From: CAVBBU01 sp963593765
GTDB taxonomy: Bacteria; Bacillota; Clostridia; Lachnospirales; Lachnospiraceae
NCBI GenBank assembly: GCA_963593765.1
Contig: CAVBBU010000021.1
Coordinates: forward strand, 1 to 23,966
DNA length: 23,966 nt
Reading direction: 5' to 3'
The notes beneath the pieces were generated by a model that saw only the letters and a list, made by a program, of their open reading frames with translations, did not search any database and was not told the DNA's origin. Positions 9,967 to 19,369 of this stretch are shown here, in pieces; positions within the stretch are counted from its first letter, which is position 1; every line of letters starts with the position of its first letter. The position numbers were made by a program, and so were the translations under genes.

Positions 9967-10479
9967 TTAGAGCTCAGCTGCTCTATTTTCCAATGCGATT
10001 GACTCGCTGTCCTCAGCATCACAGTACAAAATACCGCAAGACAATGGGTTTCTCAACATGATACCCTCTTCACCGAGGAAGTGTACCTGATAACCATCAC
10101 GGCTATTAGAACGCATAGTGTTGATATTGTTTGCATAACCAGAAGGCAATACAGAACCACCAGTACACCACTGAACGAACTCACGACCCTTACGACATAC
10201 CTTTACGATGTTGTTCTGACCATCACGACGACCAAGATCAACGAACAAGAATGTGTAAGACATCAATGGCTTACCTGTCAATGGGTGAAGCTGACGGAAC
10301 ATCTCCATGTTATCGAACATAGCACAACGCTTAACAGTCAACTCAATACCGTTAACCATCTTATAAGTTGTGAACTGACCACCCAATACGAGATCCTGAC
10401 CAGAACCTGTAATGAAGTGTGTGTCGATCATATTAAAGCTTGCAGCCTTCTCCTTCAAGATACGGTCGAATTCTCTCAA
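9967..10479 (-). CDS. Major capsid protein, exon 2 (C-terminal part)
   Basis: This exon encodes the last 170 residues of the capsid protein, from the TTG (Leu) codon at 10477-10479 to TAA 9967-9969. It begins LREFDRILKEKAASFN and ends ENRAAEL. No ATG opens it: the frame continues upstream only to a TAA at 10501-10503 inside the intron. Joined to exon 1 (which ends ALTGEMG) it restores one uninterrupted 508-aa protein, in phase with no insertion. Motifs such as GSGQDLVLGGQFTTYK and FLFVDLGRRDG look like the C-terminal region of the crAss-like capsid protein. There are no TAG codons. The exon is useless without splicing, since no separate start is plausible. Confidence 0.93.
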   Translation of the reverse strand: MREFDRILKEKAASFNMIDTHFITGSGQDLVLGGQFTTYKMVNGIELTVKRCAMFDNMEMFRQLHPLTGKPLMSYTFLFVDLGRRDGQNNIVKVCRKGREFVQWCTGGSVLPSGYANNINTMRSNSRDGYQVHFLGEEGIMLRNPLSCGILYCDAEDSESIALENRAAEL

Positions 10480-10640
10480 CGTTAATGTTTGCTTGGGGCG
10501 TTAACCCAAACCTCTTTCGAGCCCTTACTTTCATAAGGGACCAGACTATATCTTTACCTAATATATTAGGCATCTATCATTTCGGAATCACTTGATCCCT
10601 ACTCCTTATCGGATAGTCGTTGAACATTACACTTACATTT
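10480..10640 (-). ncRNA. Group I ribozyme 3' catalytic core (P3/P7/P8/P9 region)
   Basis: This segment holds GTTCAACGACTATCC, a 14-nt palindrome CCTAATATATTAGG (10557-10570, probably P8), AAAGATATAGTCTGG (P7 3' strand with the usual flanking bases) and the P9-like stem-loop, ending in the terminal G next to exon 2. The order and spacing match phage group IA-type introns. The last 25 codons of the longer HNH reading would overlap this core. Confidence 0.85.
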
Positions 10641-11360
10641 CTATGTAGTTATTTTATAACCTTTCATAGAACCACTTGGAACAACCATGTCTTTATCACC
10701 ATATCTTTTAATCATTGTGCATAAACAAGATTTCTTGATATTAAATACTCTACTAGCATTCTCTAGTCCCAGTAGAGAAAAAGAATCATTACCTTTAGCG
10801 AATGTAACAAGAGTTTTAAATACACAAGTTAAGCCATTATCATAAGCTCTTCTTTTATTTTCTTCTCTAGTACACCATTCTAGATTCTGTATACTGTTAT
10901 TAAGTTTATTGCAGTCTACATGATCTATAGTTTCGTAATGATTAGGGTTTGGAATATATTGATCAGCAAGAACTTCGTGAACCATTCGCCTAGTCCAATC
11001 AACATTGTATCTCATATAACCATGCTTGATTGTTGTAGAAATAAACCTTTTTGATTTAGTATTGTATAAAGTACCATTCTTATTGATTACGTAATCCTCA
11101 TGGCCTTTAACAATATCAAACTTTGTAAGATCTAAATCACTAAACGTTTGATCAATTATCTTTTGTACTGGCATGTTGTACTCTTTGTTATTTATACCTA
11201 TAAGAGTAACTCTACCATTATTATTCTTTACTAATTTCTTTGTATATCTGTCATATATATTACCATCAATATATACAACGTATCTGTATTCAAAACCCCT
11301 ACATGATTTATGTAGTGTCTTTGCTGCTGATTTTCTATCGAACTTCTATGTATTCGTCAT
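10566..11360 (-). CDS. Intron-encoded HNH homing endonuclease
   Basis: The frame opens at ATG 11358-11360 and reads 239 codons to a TAG at 10641-10643. If that TAG is also Gln it extends to TAA 10566-10568 (264 aa). I chose the upstream ATG because residues 20-62 (RYVVYIDGNIYDRYTKK ... NMPVQKIIDQTF) form a NUMOD-like half that precedes a second one (residues about 80-115), although codon 5 is TAG. The HNH core is at about residues 125-172: RRMVHEVLADQYIP, then TIDHVDCNKLNNSIQNLEW with His147 and the following Asn residues. The C-terminus contains a NUMOD1-like helical segment (ENASRVFNIKKSCLCTMIKR). HNH enzymes of this class cut intronless alleles and so spread the host intron. Which C-terminus is used is uncertain. 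Confidence 0.88.
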
Positions 11361-11454
11361 AATATTTTTAATCTATGTTAATTATTTTAATAGAGTTTCC
11401 AGCAATTAAATAGATTTGCTTTATAATATCACTATTATAAGGGGCTAGTTATTA

Positions 11455-12468
11455 ACCCATCTCTCCAGTCAAAGCAACGAACTTACGCTCGTTAGTACCG
11501 ATGATGTTGTAGCAGAGATCGAACAAGTAATCCTCGAACAACTCTGTAGTTAACTTGGTATAGTAACGTACGTTAGCTGGAGCGATCTGCTCGAACAAAC
11601 CTGCAGAGATTGGAACGAAACGACCATTAGTACCCTTCAAGTTGTAAGAACCATCTGCGTTACGGTTAGAGTGAGCGAACAACAACTGCTTCTCCTCACG
11701 CTTCTTCCACTCACGGAGAGCCTTCCAATACTGATAGTCAGACCACAAATAAGACTTCTTACCTGTCTCAGGATCAGTCAAAGCGATAGCCAATACTGTA
11801 GAGTAAGCATCACCTGTGATATCGTAAGAAAGACGCATAGTCATCAATGTGTTACGCATCTTAAATGGAGTCTGATAGTTGATGATATCTGCCTCATCAC
11901 TGTACTCCTCATAAGCAGAACCAATACGGTCTACCTGACGACCTGGCATCAAATACTCACAAGGAATATAAGAACCCTGGAAACCTTCTGCTACATAGCA
12001 CTCATATACCCATGTGCTACCATCCTGATATGGAGTACCGTTTACACGTACCTGGAAGTTAACATTATCGAATGCCAAGATTGCACCAGGTCCGAACCAT
12101 TTCTCCTCGAGACCCAAGTAAATAGGAGTGTTGTTAATACCTGGAGTAATGCCATCAGCAATTGACTGTGGAGTAATCTCTTTACCATTCCACTTTGCCC
12201 AACGGATATTAACAGCGTGATCAGCATCGATCATTACAGACCACTCATACTCTCTATTCTCGATAGTCATTGTAGAACCAAGACCACCAGTCAACAAGTC
12301 GATAGTAGTTGAAATACCATCATCCTTTGTACCAAATACCAATGACAACAAGCCTGCTACCTCATGAGGCTTTGTAAGCATTGCGTTTGCAATCATGTTT
12401 TCGTCTACCAAGTCTGCGAAACGCTTACCACGATAGAGCTGAAGATTATTTAAAAATGAATTATTCAT
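11455..12468 (-). CDS. Major capsid protein, exon 1 (N-terminal part)
   Basis: ATG 12466-12468 opens 338 codons ending ERKFVALTGEMG, after which the intron starts and an in-frame TAA follows at once. Together with exon 2 the product is 508 aa, about the size expected of a crAss-like (HK97-fold) major capsid protein, which forms the icosahedral shell. The N-terminus MNNSFLNNLQLYRGKRFADL and the segments WFGPGAILAFDN and YIPCEYLMPGRQ look typical of this family. No TAG codon occurs in either exon, in contrast to TerL, portal and lysozyme, as expected for a very highly translated gene. The gene lies 21 nt after the scaffold-like gene, the usual scaffold-capsid order. No membrane or signal segment is present. 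Confidence 0.93.
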
Positions 12469-12489
12469 AAAATATTAAAGTTGTACACA

Positions 12490-13665
12490 TCATAGGTATC
12501 TTGACGCGATTTCCCATGCCTGTGGTGTTTTCTCTGTGCCGACATTATAAGAACTGTGGTTCTTAGTTTGATGTCTAAGCATATTTCTAAGTTTACTTGC
12601 AGCAGATGTCTGACCATTGCGCTTAGCTTCACCTAGCAGTGCATCACCCTTCATAGTAAAGTATGCGGACTCAAGGAGATTGTTTACAAGGTTACCTTGG
12701 AAGTCCTTCTGATACTATGTGAGTCCATCGGCATCAGTCTTAGTAATATAATCATACAGAGCTTTCTTATCCTCCTTTGGGATAGCGATACCTCTAATAT
12801 TAGTAAGGCTGTTAATACCGTTTGTTAAGTCTTCTGCAAACTGTACTGCCTGTTGCTCCTGAGCTTGTCTCTGAGCTTCCTGTTGCTGTGCTAGGTACTG
12901 GGTTTGCTGCTGTTCATACGCTTTAAGATATGTTATAGCGTCAGCTGCTTCATCCTCTAGCATGTCAGCATCCTCATAGCGCTCAATCTTACGACTAATC
13001 TGTTCGTCATCCATACCTTGTAGTTTATAATAATCACGAACAGCTGCTTTCTGATTAGATTCGTCCTCCATATCCATGTTATCATACGACATAGATCTTT
13101 GCTGTGCTTGATAGAAATCTTCAAATCTACCACCATTCTTTACATACTGATCAAGTTGTGCAATACGATCATCAGCATACTGTGGTGTAGAGTTCTCTTC
13201 CACAACATCTTTAATGTAATCAACGAGGCCCTCGACTGATTGAGGTTTCTCATCCTCGCTTACACTCCAACCGTTAGCTTCTGCGAATGCGTCAAAGAAA
13301 GCACCAATTTGTTCTGCCTCTCCAGGAACTGGCTGAGTCTCATCTACTTCCTCTGTTTCTGTAGTCTCGTCAGTTGTATCCTATTCGTCTGTGCTATCAG
13401 TTGTGTCGGACGTATTATTCAATATATGTTCTGGGATCTCTGTCTCATCTTCGTGGGCAGCTTGATCACCTTTATTATCCTCAGCAGGCTTATCTAAGTC
13501 TTCTGGTTTTGTATCTAGATTATCAATATCATCATTAGGTTCACTAACAAAGGTATCTACTGCATCAATGTTAGTAACACTTTCGCTCCCTTCCGAGCCG
13601 TTGAACCCAAGGGAGTTCAAAGCGTTCTCAAAATCACCTAATGGATTTTTCTTCTTTCTTGCCAT
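12490..13665 (-). CDS. Scaffold-like acidic, Gln-rich protein (391 aa)
   Basis: The frame runs from ATG 13663-13665 to TGA 12490-12492 with TAG codons at 13381 and 12715. The N-terminus is a short basic patch (MARKKKNPLGDFENALNSLG). It is followed by about 110 strongly acidic, low-complexity residues rich in Asp, Glu and Thr (residues 25-115) and then a helical region. A Gln-rich coiled coil spans residues about 235-270 (YEQQQTQYLAQQQEAQRQ). The C-terminal end is helical and basic. An acidic, disordered or coiled-coil protein encoded just before the major capsid gene is the usual profile of a capsid scaffold, so I infer that role. No protease motif is seen. An alternative is an internal core protein. 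Confidence 0.82.
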
Positions 13666-13706
13666 AATTATAATATTATAACTAAGTTAATATTTTAAAT
13701 GTTGTA

Positions 13707-13734
13707 CACTATTGGGGCGCAACTACCAATAATG
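13707..13734 (-). repeat. Inverted repeat between the virion-protein remnant and the scaffold-like gene
   Basis: On the minus strand CATTATTGG pairs with CCAATAGTG (9 bp, one G-U) around a 10-nt loop. It starts immediately after the TAA at 13735-13737. The following sequence is AT-rich without a clean T-run, so termination is possible but not shown. Confidence 0.4.
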
Positions 13735-13917
13735 TTAATGTTTCCACTTTGCTGCATTACGAGCAAAATTAGCTTTCTTTCTCATAACCGAACTATACTT
13801 ACTTGGATTCTTTAAAACCTTATTAGCAAAACCTTGTACGCTCATTCCGTGAGATTTGGCTGCTTTAGTAAATGTGCCACATTTAGATGGTTTTATATGA
13901 ATATCCTTACCAGAATC
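13735..13917 (-). pseudogene. C-terminal segment cut off from the preceding gene by an in-frame TAA
   Basis: Sixty codons follow the TAA at 13918-13920 in the same frame, to a second TAA at 13735-13737. They encode DSGKDIHIKPSKCGTFTKAA and a tail ending KKANFARNAAKWKH. A basic tail of this kind (ending NFARNAxKWKH) is familiar from the C-termini of Bacteroidetes-phage virion proteins. There is no ATG near its beginning, and the first internal ATG would leave only 36 residues. It is most simply the natural C-terminus of the 13918-15231 gene, separated by a nonsense change, a sequencing error or a read-through codon. Confidence 0.6.
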
Positions 13918-15231
13918 TTAATTATAATGATCTGTTACCCAAAACATTTTATTGTCATATCCTGGCGAAAGGTTGGTTGTGTATTTTATTGTCTTATTAG
14001 GGAGTACTGGTTCGCCCATAGTATACCTACCATTTGGCAACCTTTGATACCATGTTAAATTATCTAACGGCATTTCGCCAGTTTTGTACCCAACTCTAGA
14101 CCCAATAGGAATATCCTGCCAATCTTTTATAGAGAACTAGGTTCTACTTCTTCCAAAGGGAACTGTATTTCCGCCCTGTATTTCTAATATTCCTCTTTGG
14201 AATAAACCATTAGATGTTGATATTCCGCCCTCCCATGGCTTTCCGAGAGAAGCCTGAGTCCTATTACCATGAGCAGATCCGCTTTTAGTCATAAGGCGTA
14301 TAGCAGTAGGATTGCTATCGTCGCCGATATCTACAAACGAAAACGGATTCTCCTCTTCATAAGAACTTACACTTTGTGGTAACTTGTACCAACTCCCGTC
14401 TTTTGAATATTCGTAATTATTTAGTGCGGAAAGTCTCCAATCGTCAGCTGGAACATTTATTTTTACACCGGCGTCTCTAGTTGTAACATTTTGGCCAGCT
14501 TCTCTAATACCTTGGACTTCCGGATACTCGGTAATTCTATAAGCTTTATTCGAGTCTCTAAAGAAAGATTCCCCTACAGTTCCATCAAACCGCAAACCAT
14601 TTGTGTATATTGCGGCAGATCCAAGATTGTCTAAAACTTTATTATTAGCCCATCTTGCAGCTCTATATAACTATTTGGTAGCATTTGGTAATTTTGAAAA
14701 AGCAAAAGGTAAAACTATATCTCCAACCAAATTTACTGCTTCATTTCCGGTACCTTCTCCTGATAAAATTTGTTCTCCTAGAGACCTAGAATCCTGTTTA
14801 CCATTCTAAATAGATTGCGCAACTTTGTTAGCTAATGGACCTAAGTATGTAGACGGGCTAATAATTTTACCTATAGCTTCAAGATTTTTTAACCCTTCTT
14901 CAGTAGTTTTTTGCTATTCGTGTTTCTGGCGTAATATATCTGCAGTTTTCTAATCTTCCTACCTCTGATATTCGCTACGATTATCACTACTTACTTCTGC
15001 ATATTTTGGAGTAAATACAGTCTTCTTTCCAGTACGCCAATCCGTAAATACCTATTCGCCTGGTTTTAATTTGCGTTTTAAAGGTTGTTTTGCAGTTGGC
15101 TTATTTGTAGTAGTAGACTATTTTGTTGCGACATTAGTAGTTCTGCGACCAGACTACATATCAACGGTTACATAATTGCCATTCTCGTCTCTCGTACGAA
15201 TCCTGATTGGTTTATTTATACGTTTAGGCAT
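13918..15231 (-). CDS. Large virion-type protein of unknown function, ending at an in-frame TAA
   Basis: From ATG 15229-15231 the frame gives 437 residues to TAA 13918-13920, through about nine TAG codons. The start overlaps the upstream stop by eight bases (ATGCCTAA). The N-terminus is basic and Thr/Arg/Lys-rich (MPKRINKPIRIRTRDENGNY) and looks disordered. A helical, Gln-rich region follows (residues about 85-140), then a weakly hydrophobic stretch (GDIVLPFAFSKLPNA). The C-terminal half is a mixed domain with Trp/Gly-rich loops (LGKPWEGGISTSNGLF, KDWQDIPIGSRVGYK). I do not recognise an enzyme. The reading frame continues past the TAA into a plausible 60-codon tail, so the native protein may be about 498 residues. 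Neighbours are a small repeat protein and the scaffold-like gene, consistent with a virion or ejected internal protein. Confidence 0.75.
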
Positions 15232-15586
15232 GAGCGTTTCCTCCATTTGGTTTACGAAGTTTCTTCTTTAACTGTTTCTCAGCTACTTCCTACTATGCTT
15301 CAGCTTGAGCCTTTCTTCTACGTTTAATCTTACGAAAGAGTTTATGACGCTGATAGNNNNNNNNNNGATTACCATCGCTGTCAAAATGAGCGTTATCAAG
15401 ATTTACTTTTTCTTTGCCATCACCGAACTTAGGCAACTTAAGCTTCTTTTTCAACTGCTTCTCTGCAATCTCCTAATCAGCCTATGCTTGAGCCTTTCTT
15501 CTACGTTTAATCTTACGAAAGAGTTTATGACGCTGATAGTCATTCTTCTTTTGCATCTTTCGCTTAGGGCTTTCCATCTATGTCAT
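15224..15586 (-). CDS. Small basic tandem-repeat protein, interrupted by an assembly gap
   Basis: The ATG at 15584-15586 is preceded by AAAGGAGC, one of the few good SD-like sequences here, and overlaps the upstream TGA (ATGA). The frame gives about 120 residues to TAA 15224-15226 and remains in phase across the ten N's. Codon 3 is TAG, and four more follow. The protein is Lys/Arg/Gln-rich and contains the module YQRHKLFRKIKRRRKAQA twice, 61 codons apart, each followed by a variant of E(I/V)AEKQLKKKL. It is probably a DNA-binding, nucleoid-like or capsid-interior basic protein, but that is inference from composition. The true length is uncertain because the gap lies at the repeat edge. Confidence 0.7.
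15303..15356 (-). repeat. 54-bp direct repeat, copy 2 in gene order
   Basis: This is identical in all 54 bases to 15486-15539, 183 bp (61 codons) away, inside the small basic protein gene. Flanking sequence is also related (AACTG.TTCTC.GC). The N-run begins on the next base, indicating that the assembly broke at this repeat. Confidence 0.9.
15357..15366. other. Assembly gap (10 N)
   Basis: Ten unresolved bases begin exactly where a 54-bp direct repeat ends. The count keeps the reading frame (CNN NNN NNN NNC), but a fixed ten-base gap is probably a placeholder, so further repeat units could be missing. Confidence 0.95.
15486..15539 (-). repeat. 54-bp direct repeat, copy 1 in gene order
   Basis: This is the first copy of the repeat shared with 15303-15356. 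It encodes the basic helix (D)YQRHKLFRKIKRRRKAQA near the N-terminus of the small repeat protein. Confidence 0.9.
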
Positions 15587-16896
15587 TTCTTAGCTCCTTT
15601 CTTTTTCTTAGATCTATACTAGATATAATTCTCAAGCAAGTCCGTATAAGGCTCATTACCTTGCCATGTATTGGTATATATAGCTCCGTCTTTATAATAT
15701 GGATAATACCCCAAACTATTATCTGAGATTATACCTTTATACAATGTAGGGTGTACTGGCGACTTTAAATATCTTCCAGTCTTATAGTTTCTACTAGGCC
15801 AATGACCATCATCTCCAGGCTAATATCCAAGATCTCTAGCTTGTACGAAGTCGTAATCTGTAGGCGGATATAAATACGGATCTTTCCCATCATAGAAATG
15901 TAAATTCACCCCGCGTCTCTACCAGAACTTCTGCCCATAGGCATCTTTACCTTTATTATTACCCTATAGCATATTCTATATAGCATTAGGTAAAGGAGTA
16001 GGAGTAGTAAGCACCTCTAGATTACGTTGTATCATATTGTTATAATCAGCCTTAGCTTCAGCATCAATCTATTGCTAAGTCTTAGGCATAAGGTATGTAG
16101 ATTCAGCAGGTAAAACAACTGGTTTAGGAGATTCTTTGGGAAGCGTTGAAGCAAGCTGCATCTAAAGAGCTTCCTAATTAGATTGCAAATCTTTTACAAG
16201 GTTACTCTACTAAGGTTTTTTATATTTGTAAGGTTTTTTATATTTGGATAGATCGTGCAAAAATAGAGATTGTTCGCTTTCCCTTCTTTTCCTTAATCCT
16301 ACATGAAATTTCTTTTGATTTATACCTGCGTCCATTTCTCTAGCTGCAACGACCCAATTTCTTTCATTTAAGGCCTTATATAATTTTGGAGCATTGTTAT
16401 TTCCTGTATAGTAATTGTAATCATAGCTAAGTAATGCCATCTTTGCCGATTCTGGCAGTTCGTTATATGTTGATATAGATTTTGCTAAAGCCTTATGTCT
16501 AGATTTCAAATAATCTATTACTAGCTTTCTTGCAACTGGTTTTGTTATTCTTCTACCAACCTAAGCCCATTTTGGATCCGTAGTACCATAACCGATTGTA
16601 ATTTTACCATCTTTTGTATCTCTACCAACTGGCTCGAATCCTTCAAAGCCTATTACGTAATCAGCAGTTCTATCAAAGAACCCTTTACCGTCTTCATATC
16701 TAGGTAAATCTTTACCAGCATCATACTCATTTAGGATTTGATTAACCTTAGCATTCATCTAAGCTTGCTCTTCTTCAGAAGGCTCATCAGCCTGGGTGTC
16801 TCCACCCAAGTTGACCCCTCTAATATCCTTCCAGTAATCAGCACCATTCTTCCATGCTTCATACCTCTCTTGAAATGATTTGTTGTCGTACTTCAT
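15583..16896 (-). CDS. GH24 (T4-type) lysozyme domain fused to a long C-terminal extension
   Basis: The frame runs from ATG 16894-16896 (overlapping the portal TAA as TAATG) to TGA 15583-15585, 437 aa, with about thirteen TAG codons. Residues about 75-215 form a T4-lysozyme-like domain: DYVIGFEGFEP with candidate catalytic Glu85, then GRDTKDG (Asp93 or Asp96) and ITIGYGT with Thr100, matching the Glu-Asp-Thr triad order. Conserved SYDYNYYTG and GLRKRRESEQSLFL follow. This domain cleaves the peptidoglycan glycan strand. The remaining 220 residues are Pro/Gln/Tyr-rich and end in a Lys-rich tail (YRSKKKKGAKK). No signal peptide, holin or spanin is adjacent. Placement between portal and scaffold suggests a virion-associated lysozyme for entry rather than a free endolysin. 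Confidence 0.86.
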
Positions 16897-19367
16897 TACT
16901 TCTCACCTGCTACCTTATTCTTAAGGGCAGTGCGAGCCTTAAGCTTCTCGCGTTCATAAGCAGCATCATCTTTTTGCTTCTGTAGCTCCGATTCATGCTT
17001 CATCTTATCTCTCTCAAGCTATACCTTTTGATCTTCAATCTCACGCTTCTGTTTAGCTTCGTAACGCTTATTGTAAGCCTCTTGGTTAACCTTCTGCTGT
17101 TCAAGAGCTTGTTTCCCGAGCTCCATAACATCCGGTACGCCATTGTTATCTTGATCCATATCCTCGGCACCACGATAAGCATTAATTTGAGCTACAGCTA
17201 TCTTAGTCTGATTATCTTGATCAATCTGATATCTCTGAAGATCCATCTGAGCTTCCTGTAACATAAGCTCTTGTTGCTTAGCTTCATTCTGCATCTGCTG
17301 CAATTGCTGTTGCTGTTGAGCCTCAGCTTCTTGCTGTTGCTGTTGCATTTGCTCTTGACGAGCCTACATGTCTTTAAGCTTCTGCTTAATGATATTAAAG
17401 TTATCGTTTGTAAGAATCTCAGCTGCTTCAAGTAAGCTAGCGCCATTCTGCATAGCAGGTTGTATAAGCTGTTGCAACTTCTGAATATTCTCCATATCCT
17501 TAGAAGTATCGCTTACAAACACATCCATGTCTTCGTAGTAGAACTTAGGAGTAATATCAAGGAAAGCGCGCTCACCATTATCATAGATATACTGGAGCTT
17601 TTGCTTACCTGTATCTTCCCAAGCGCCCTTAGCTGTATTAAGCAACATATTGAGTACTCTACGCTTACACTGATTATGTACCCAGAATAAAGGCTCTGTA
17701 ATATGAGAACTCTGTACCACAGCTCTCTCAACATTACCAACCATTTCTGATGAACTTACAGCACCTTCACGTTGCTGTGTAATACCAGAGATTGTACCAG
17801 CTAACTCCTCAATCTTATCCATGAGCTGAATATACTCAGCTATTACATTAGACATTGTAAGATCAAGAGCGGTAATCTGATTAAACTATGCAGGTTTACC
17901 GCCTTCCCTTCCTGGGATATTCCAACCTTCTTCATATGGGTTAATAAAGTTAACGCCAACACTAGAAAGGTAATGCATCCATTTAGCTGGACTAATATTC
18001 ATAGACTTAGGAATCTATGTAATATCCATATTGACCACCTTACCTTTATCTCTAGCAATAGCTAACTCAAGTCTGTACCACAATACAATATACATATACT
18101 GTAATGGCTTAAGAATACTAACCAATGATCTAGGCTTACTATTTGTATTACTATAAATAGCGCCGCAATAAGGAAGCTTCTGGCTATTAGGGTTATCAAT
18201 ACTTACATGCTGATACTCTATAGGTTGTATACCAAAGTATAGATCACTGCCAGCTCTATAGCCCTCCCACACTTCTACAATCCAATCAGGTTCTACACTA
18301 ACCTCGTTACCTACCGGCTGGTAGTTTTCGCTAACAATATCAATTTGTAGCTACCCTGTTTCATCAGTAGTTGTTACATAGTATATCTTCTTAAATGATT
18401 TCCAGCATGTATGCCATACATTAACTAATCCTTTGCCACCATTCTCGAATAGAGGGTTGTCATAGAATCGTAACTGTATGCCAGTATCTACTGGGCTTCT
18501 ATCACCTAGGTTTCTACCAGGTGTAGCACTAATCATTTCTTCAAGTTTATCGAGGTCTTTTTCTTTAAGCTTATCATAGTACCTATCATACACCTCAGTA
18601 ATAGGCATTCTCATCTTTCTACAACACCAAGCGCCATCTTCAACAAACTCTAAGTCTGGGCTTTTGTCGTATGAGAACTGTATAGGGTTTACTCTTTCTA
18701 CGTATGGTTCAGCATTTAGAACTCCAACGTAGTAAAACTCTCTACCAGCAATCAGACCATCTTTCCAACCTTTAATAAACTCGTTGTCTAGGTCTAATTT
18801 CTCGCGTAAATACGTAAGAGTATGATAAGCTGTGTTTTCAATAATATCTTTATAATCCTTATCCATGTACTTAGCTATAGCCTCTGGAGGCATAACCTCA
18901 CCAGACTACATCTACTCTTGGAACTATTGCTGCTCCTCTGGACTCATACGAGCTGTAATAGATGCTTCAATATATTGCAGAATCATCTACTTCTCTTTCT
19001 CTTGAATCTCAGATGTCGCTTCCTAAGATGTACGTATTACTCTGAAGTTAAGAGGGCGTTTTGTCTCTTCACCTATAAGTAAGTCTACCTTAGGTCTAAT
19101 GATATTAAAATCATGTGGAGTAGCAGGGAATCCATCTTCAACTTTAAATGGATTAGTGATGGACTTAAAGTCCTTCTCGTCGAAGATGCTGTTATAAAGA
19201 TTGTAATAGGTCTACAGCTCTCCGTAATATTGTGTGCTATTTCCTCCAGACACTACGTTTCCTTCACCTATGATATAGTCTACGCAGTCGTGTTGCCACT
19301 TCTCGTTCTTCTTTGATAAAGCGAGTTTTTGTCTAGGGAAAGCTGAATTGTATAAATTGTCTCCCAT
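16896..19367 (-). CDS. Portal protein
   Basis: The 823-aa frame goes from ATG 19365-19367 to TAA 16896-16898 through about eleven TAG codons, including three in a Gln-rich stretch (PEEQQ, TAG, FQE, TAG, M, TAG, SGEV) where Gln fits well. The start is two bases after the TerL stop. Length, position after TerL and segments such as GWKDGLIAGREFYYVGVLN and FWVHNQCKRRVLNMLLNTAKGA match crAss-like portals, the dodecameric ring through which DNA is packaged. Residues about 665-715 form a Gln-rich coiled coil. Residues 738-749 (DQDNNGVPDVME) match an EF-hand calcium loop. The tail is charged and helical (REKLKARTALKNKVAGEK). No transmembrane segments are seen. Confidence 0.9.
17121..17156 (-). other. 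EF-hand-like calcium-binding loop in the portal C-terminus
   Basis: The twelve residues DQDNNGVPDVME have acidic or amide side chains at loop positions 1, 3, 5 and 9, Gly at 6, a hydrophobic residue at position 7 in place of the usual 8, and Glu at 12. This matches the DxDxNGxxDxxE consensus. It sits in the helical, Gln-rich tail. Ion binding is inferred. Confidence 0.6.
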
Positions 19368-19369
19368 GT

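Larger units (their letters stand above)
10480..11454 (-). mobile_element. Group I intron in the major capsid gene, with HNH homing endonuclease
   Basis: The intron is 975 nt. Exon 1 ends in U (codon GGT, 11455) and the intron ends in G (10480), the group I boundary rule. P1 forms between exon GGGU plus intron UA and UAGCCC at 11442-11447, with the expected U-G pair at the splice site. A P4/P5-like AATTGCTGGAAACTC lies at 11393-11407. The 3' core has ACGACTATCC at 10611-10620 and AAAGATATAGTC at 10544-10555, whose GACTAT/ATAGTC parts form a perfect 6-bp P7. A P9-like hairpin CCCTTA/TAAGGG lies at 10522-10539. The intron carries an HNH gene in the same direction. In-frame TAA codons (11452-11454 and 10501-10503) prevent read-through, so RNA splicing is required to make capsid protein. 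Confidence 0.93.

Noticed and set aside
10641..11174. HNH gene starting at ATG 11172-11174
   Set aside because: The upstream 62 codons form a NUMOD-like half-domain with an ATG at 11358-11360; the shorter start would discard it, although it remains possible as an internal start.
9967..12468. Capsid region as two separate genes with a free-standing HNH gene between them
   Set aside because: The second part has no ATG, both parts join in phase at GEMG|LREF, and the intervening sequence has group I boundaries and core pairings.
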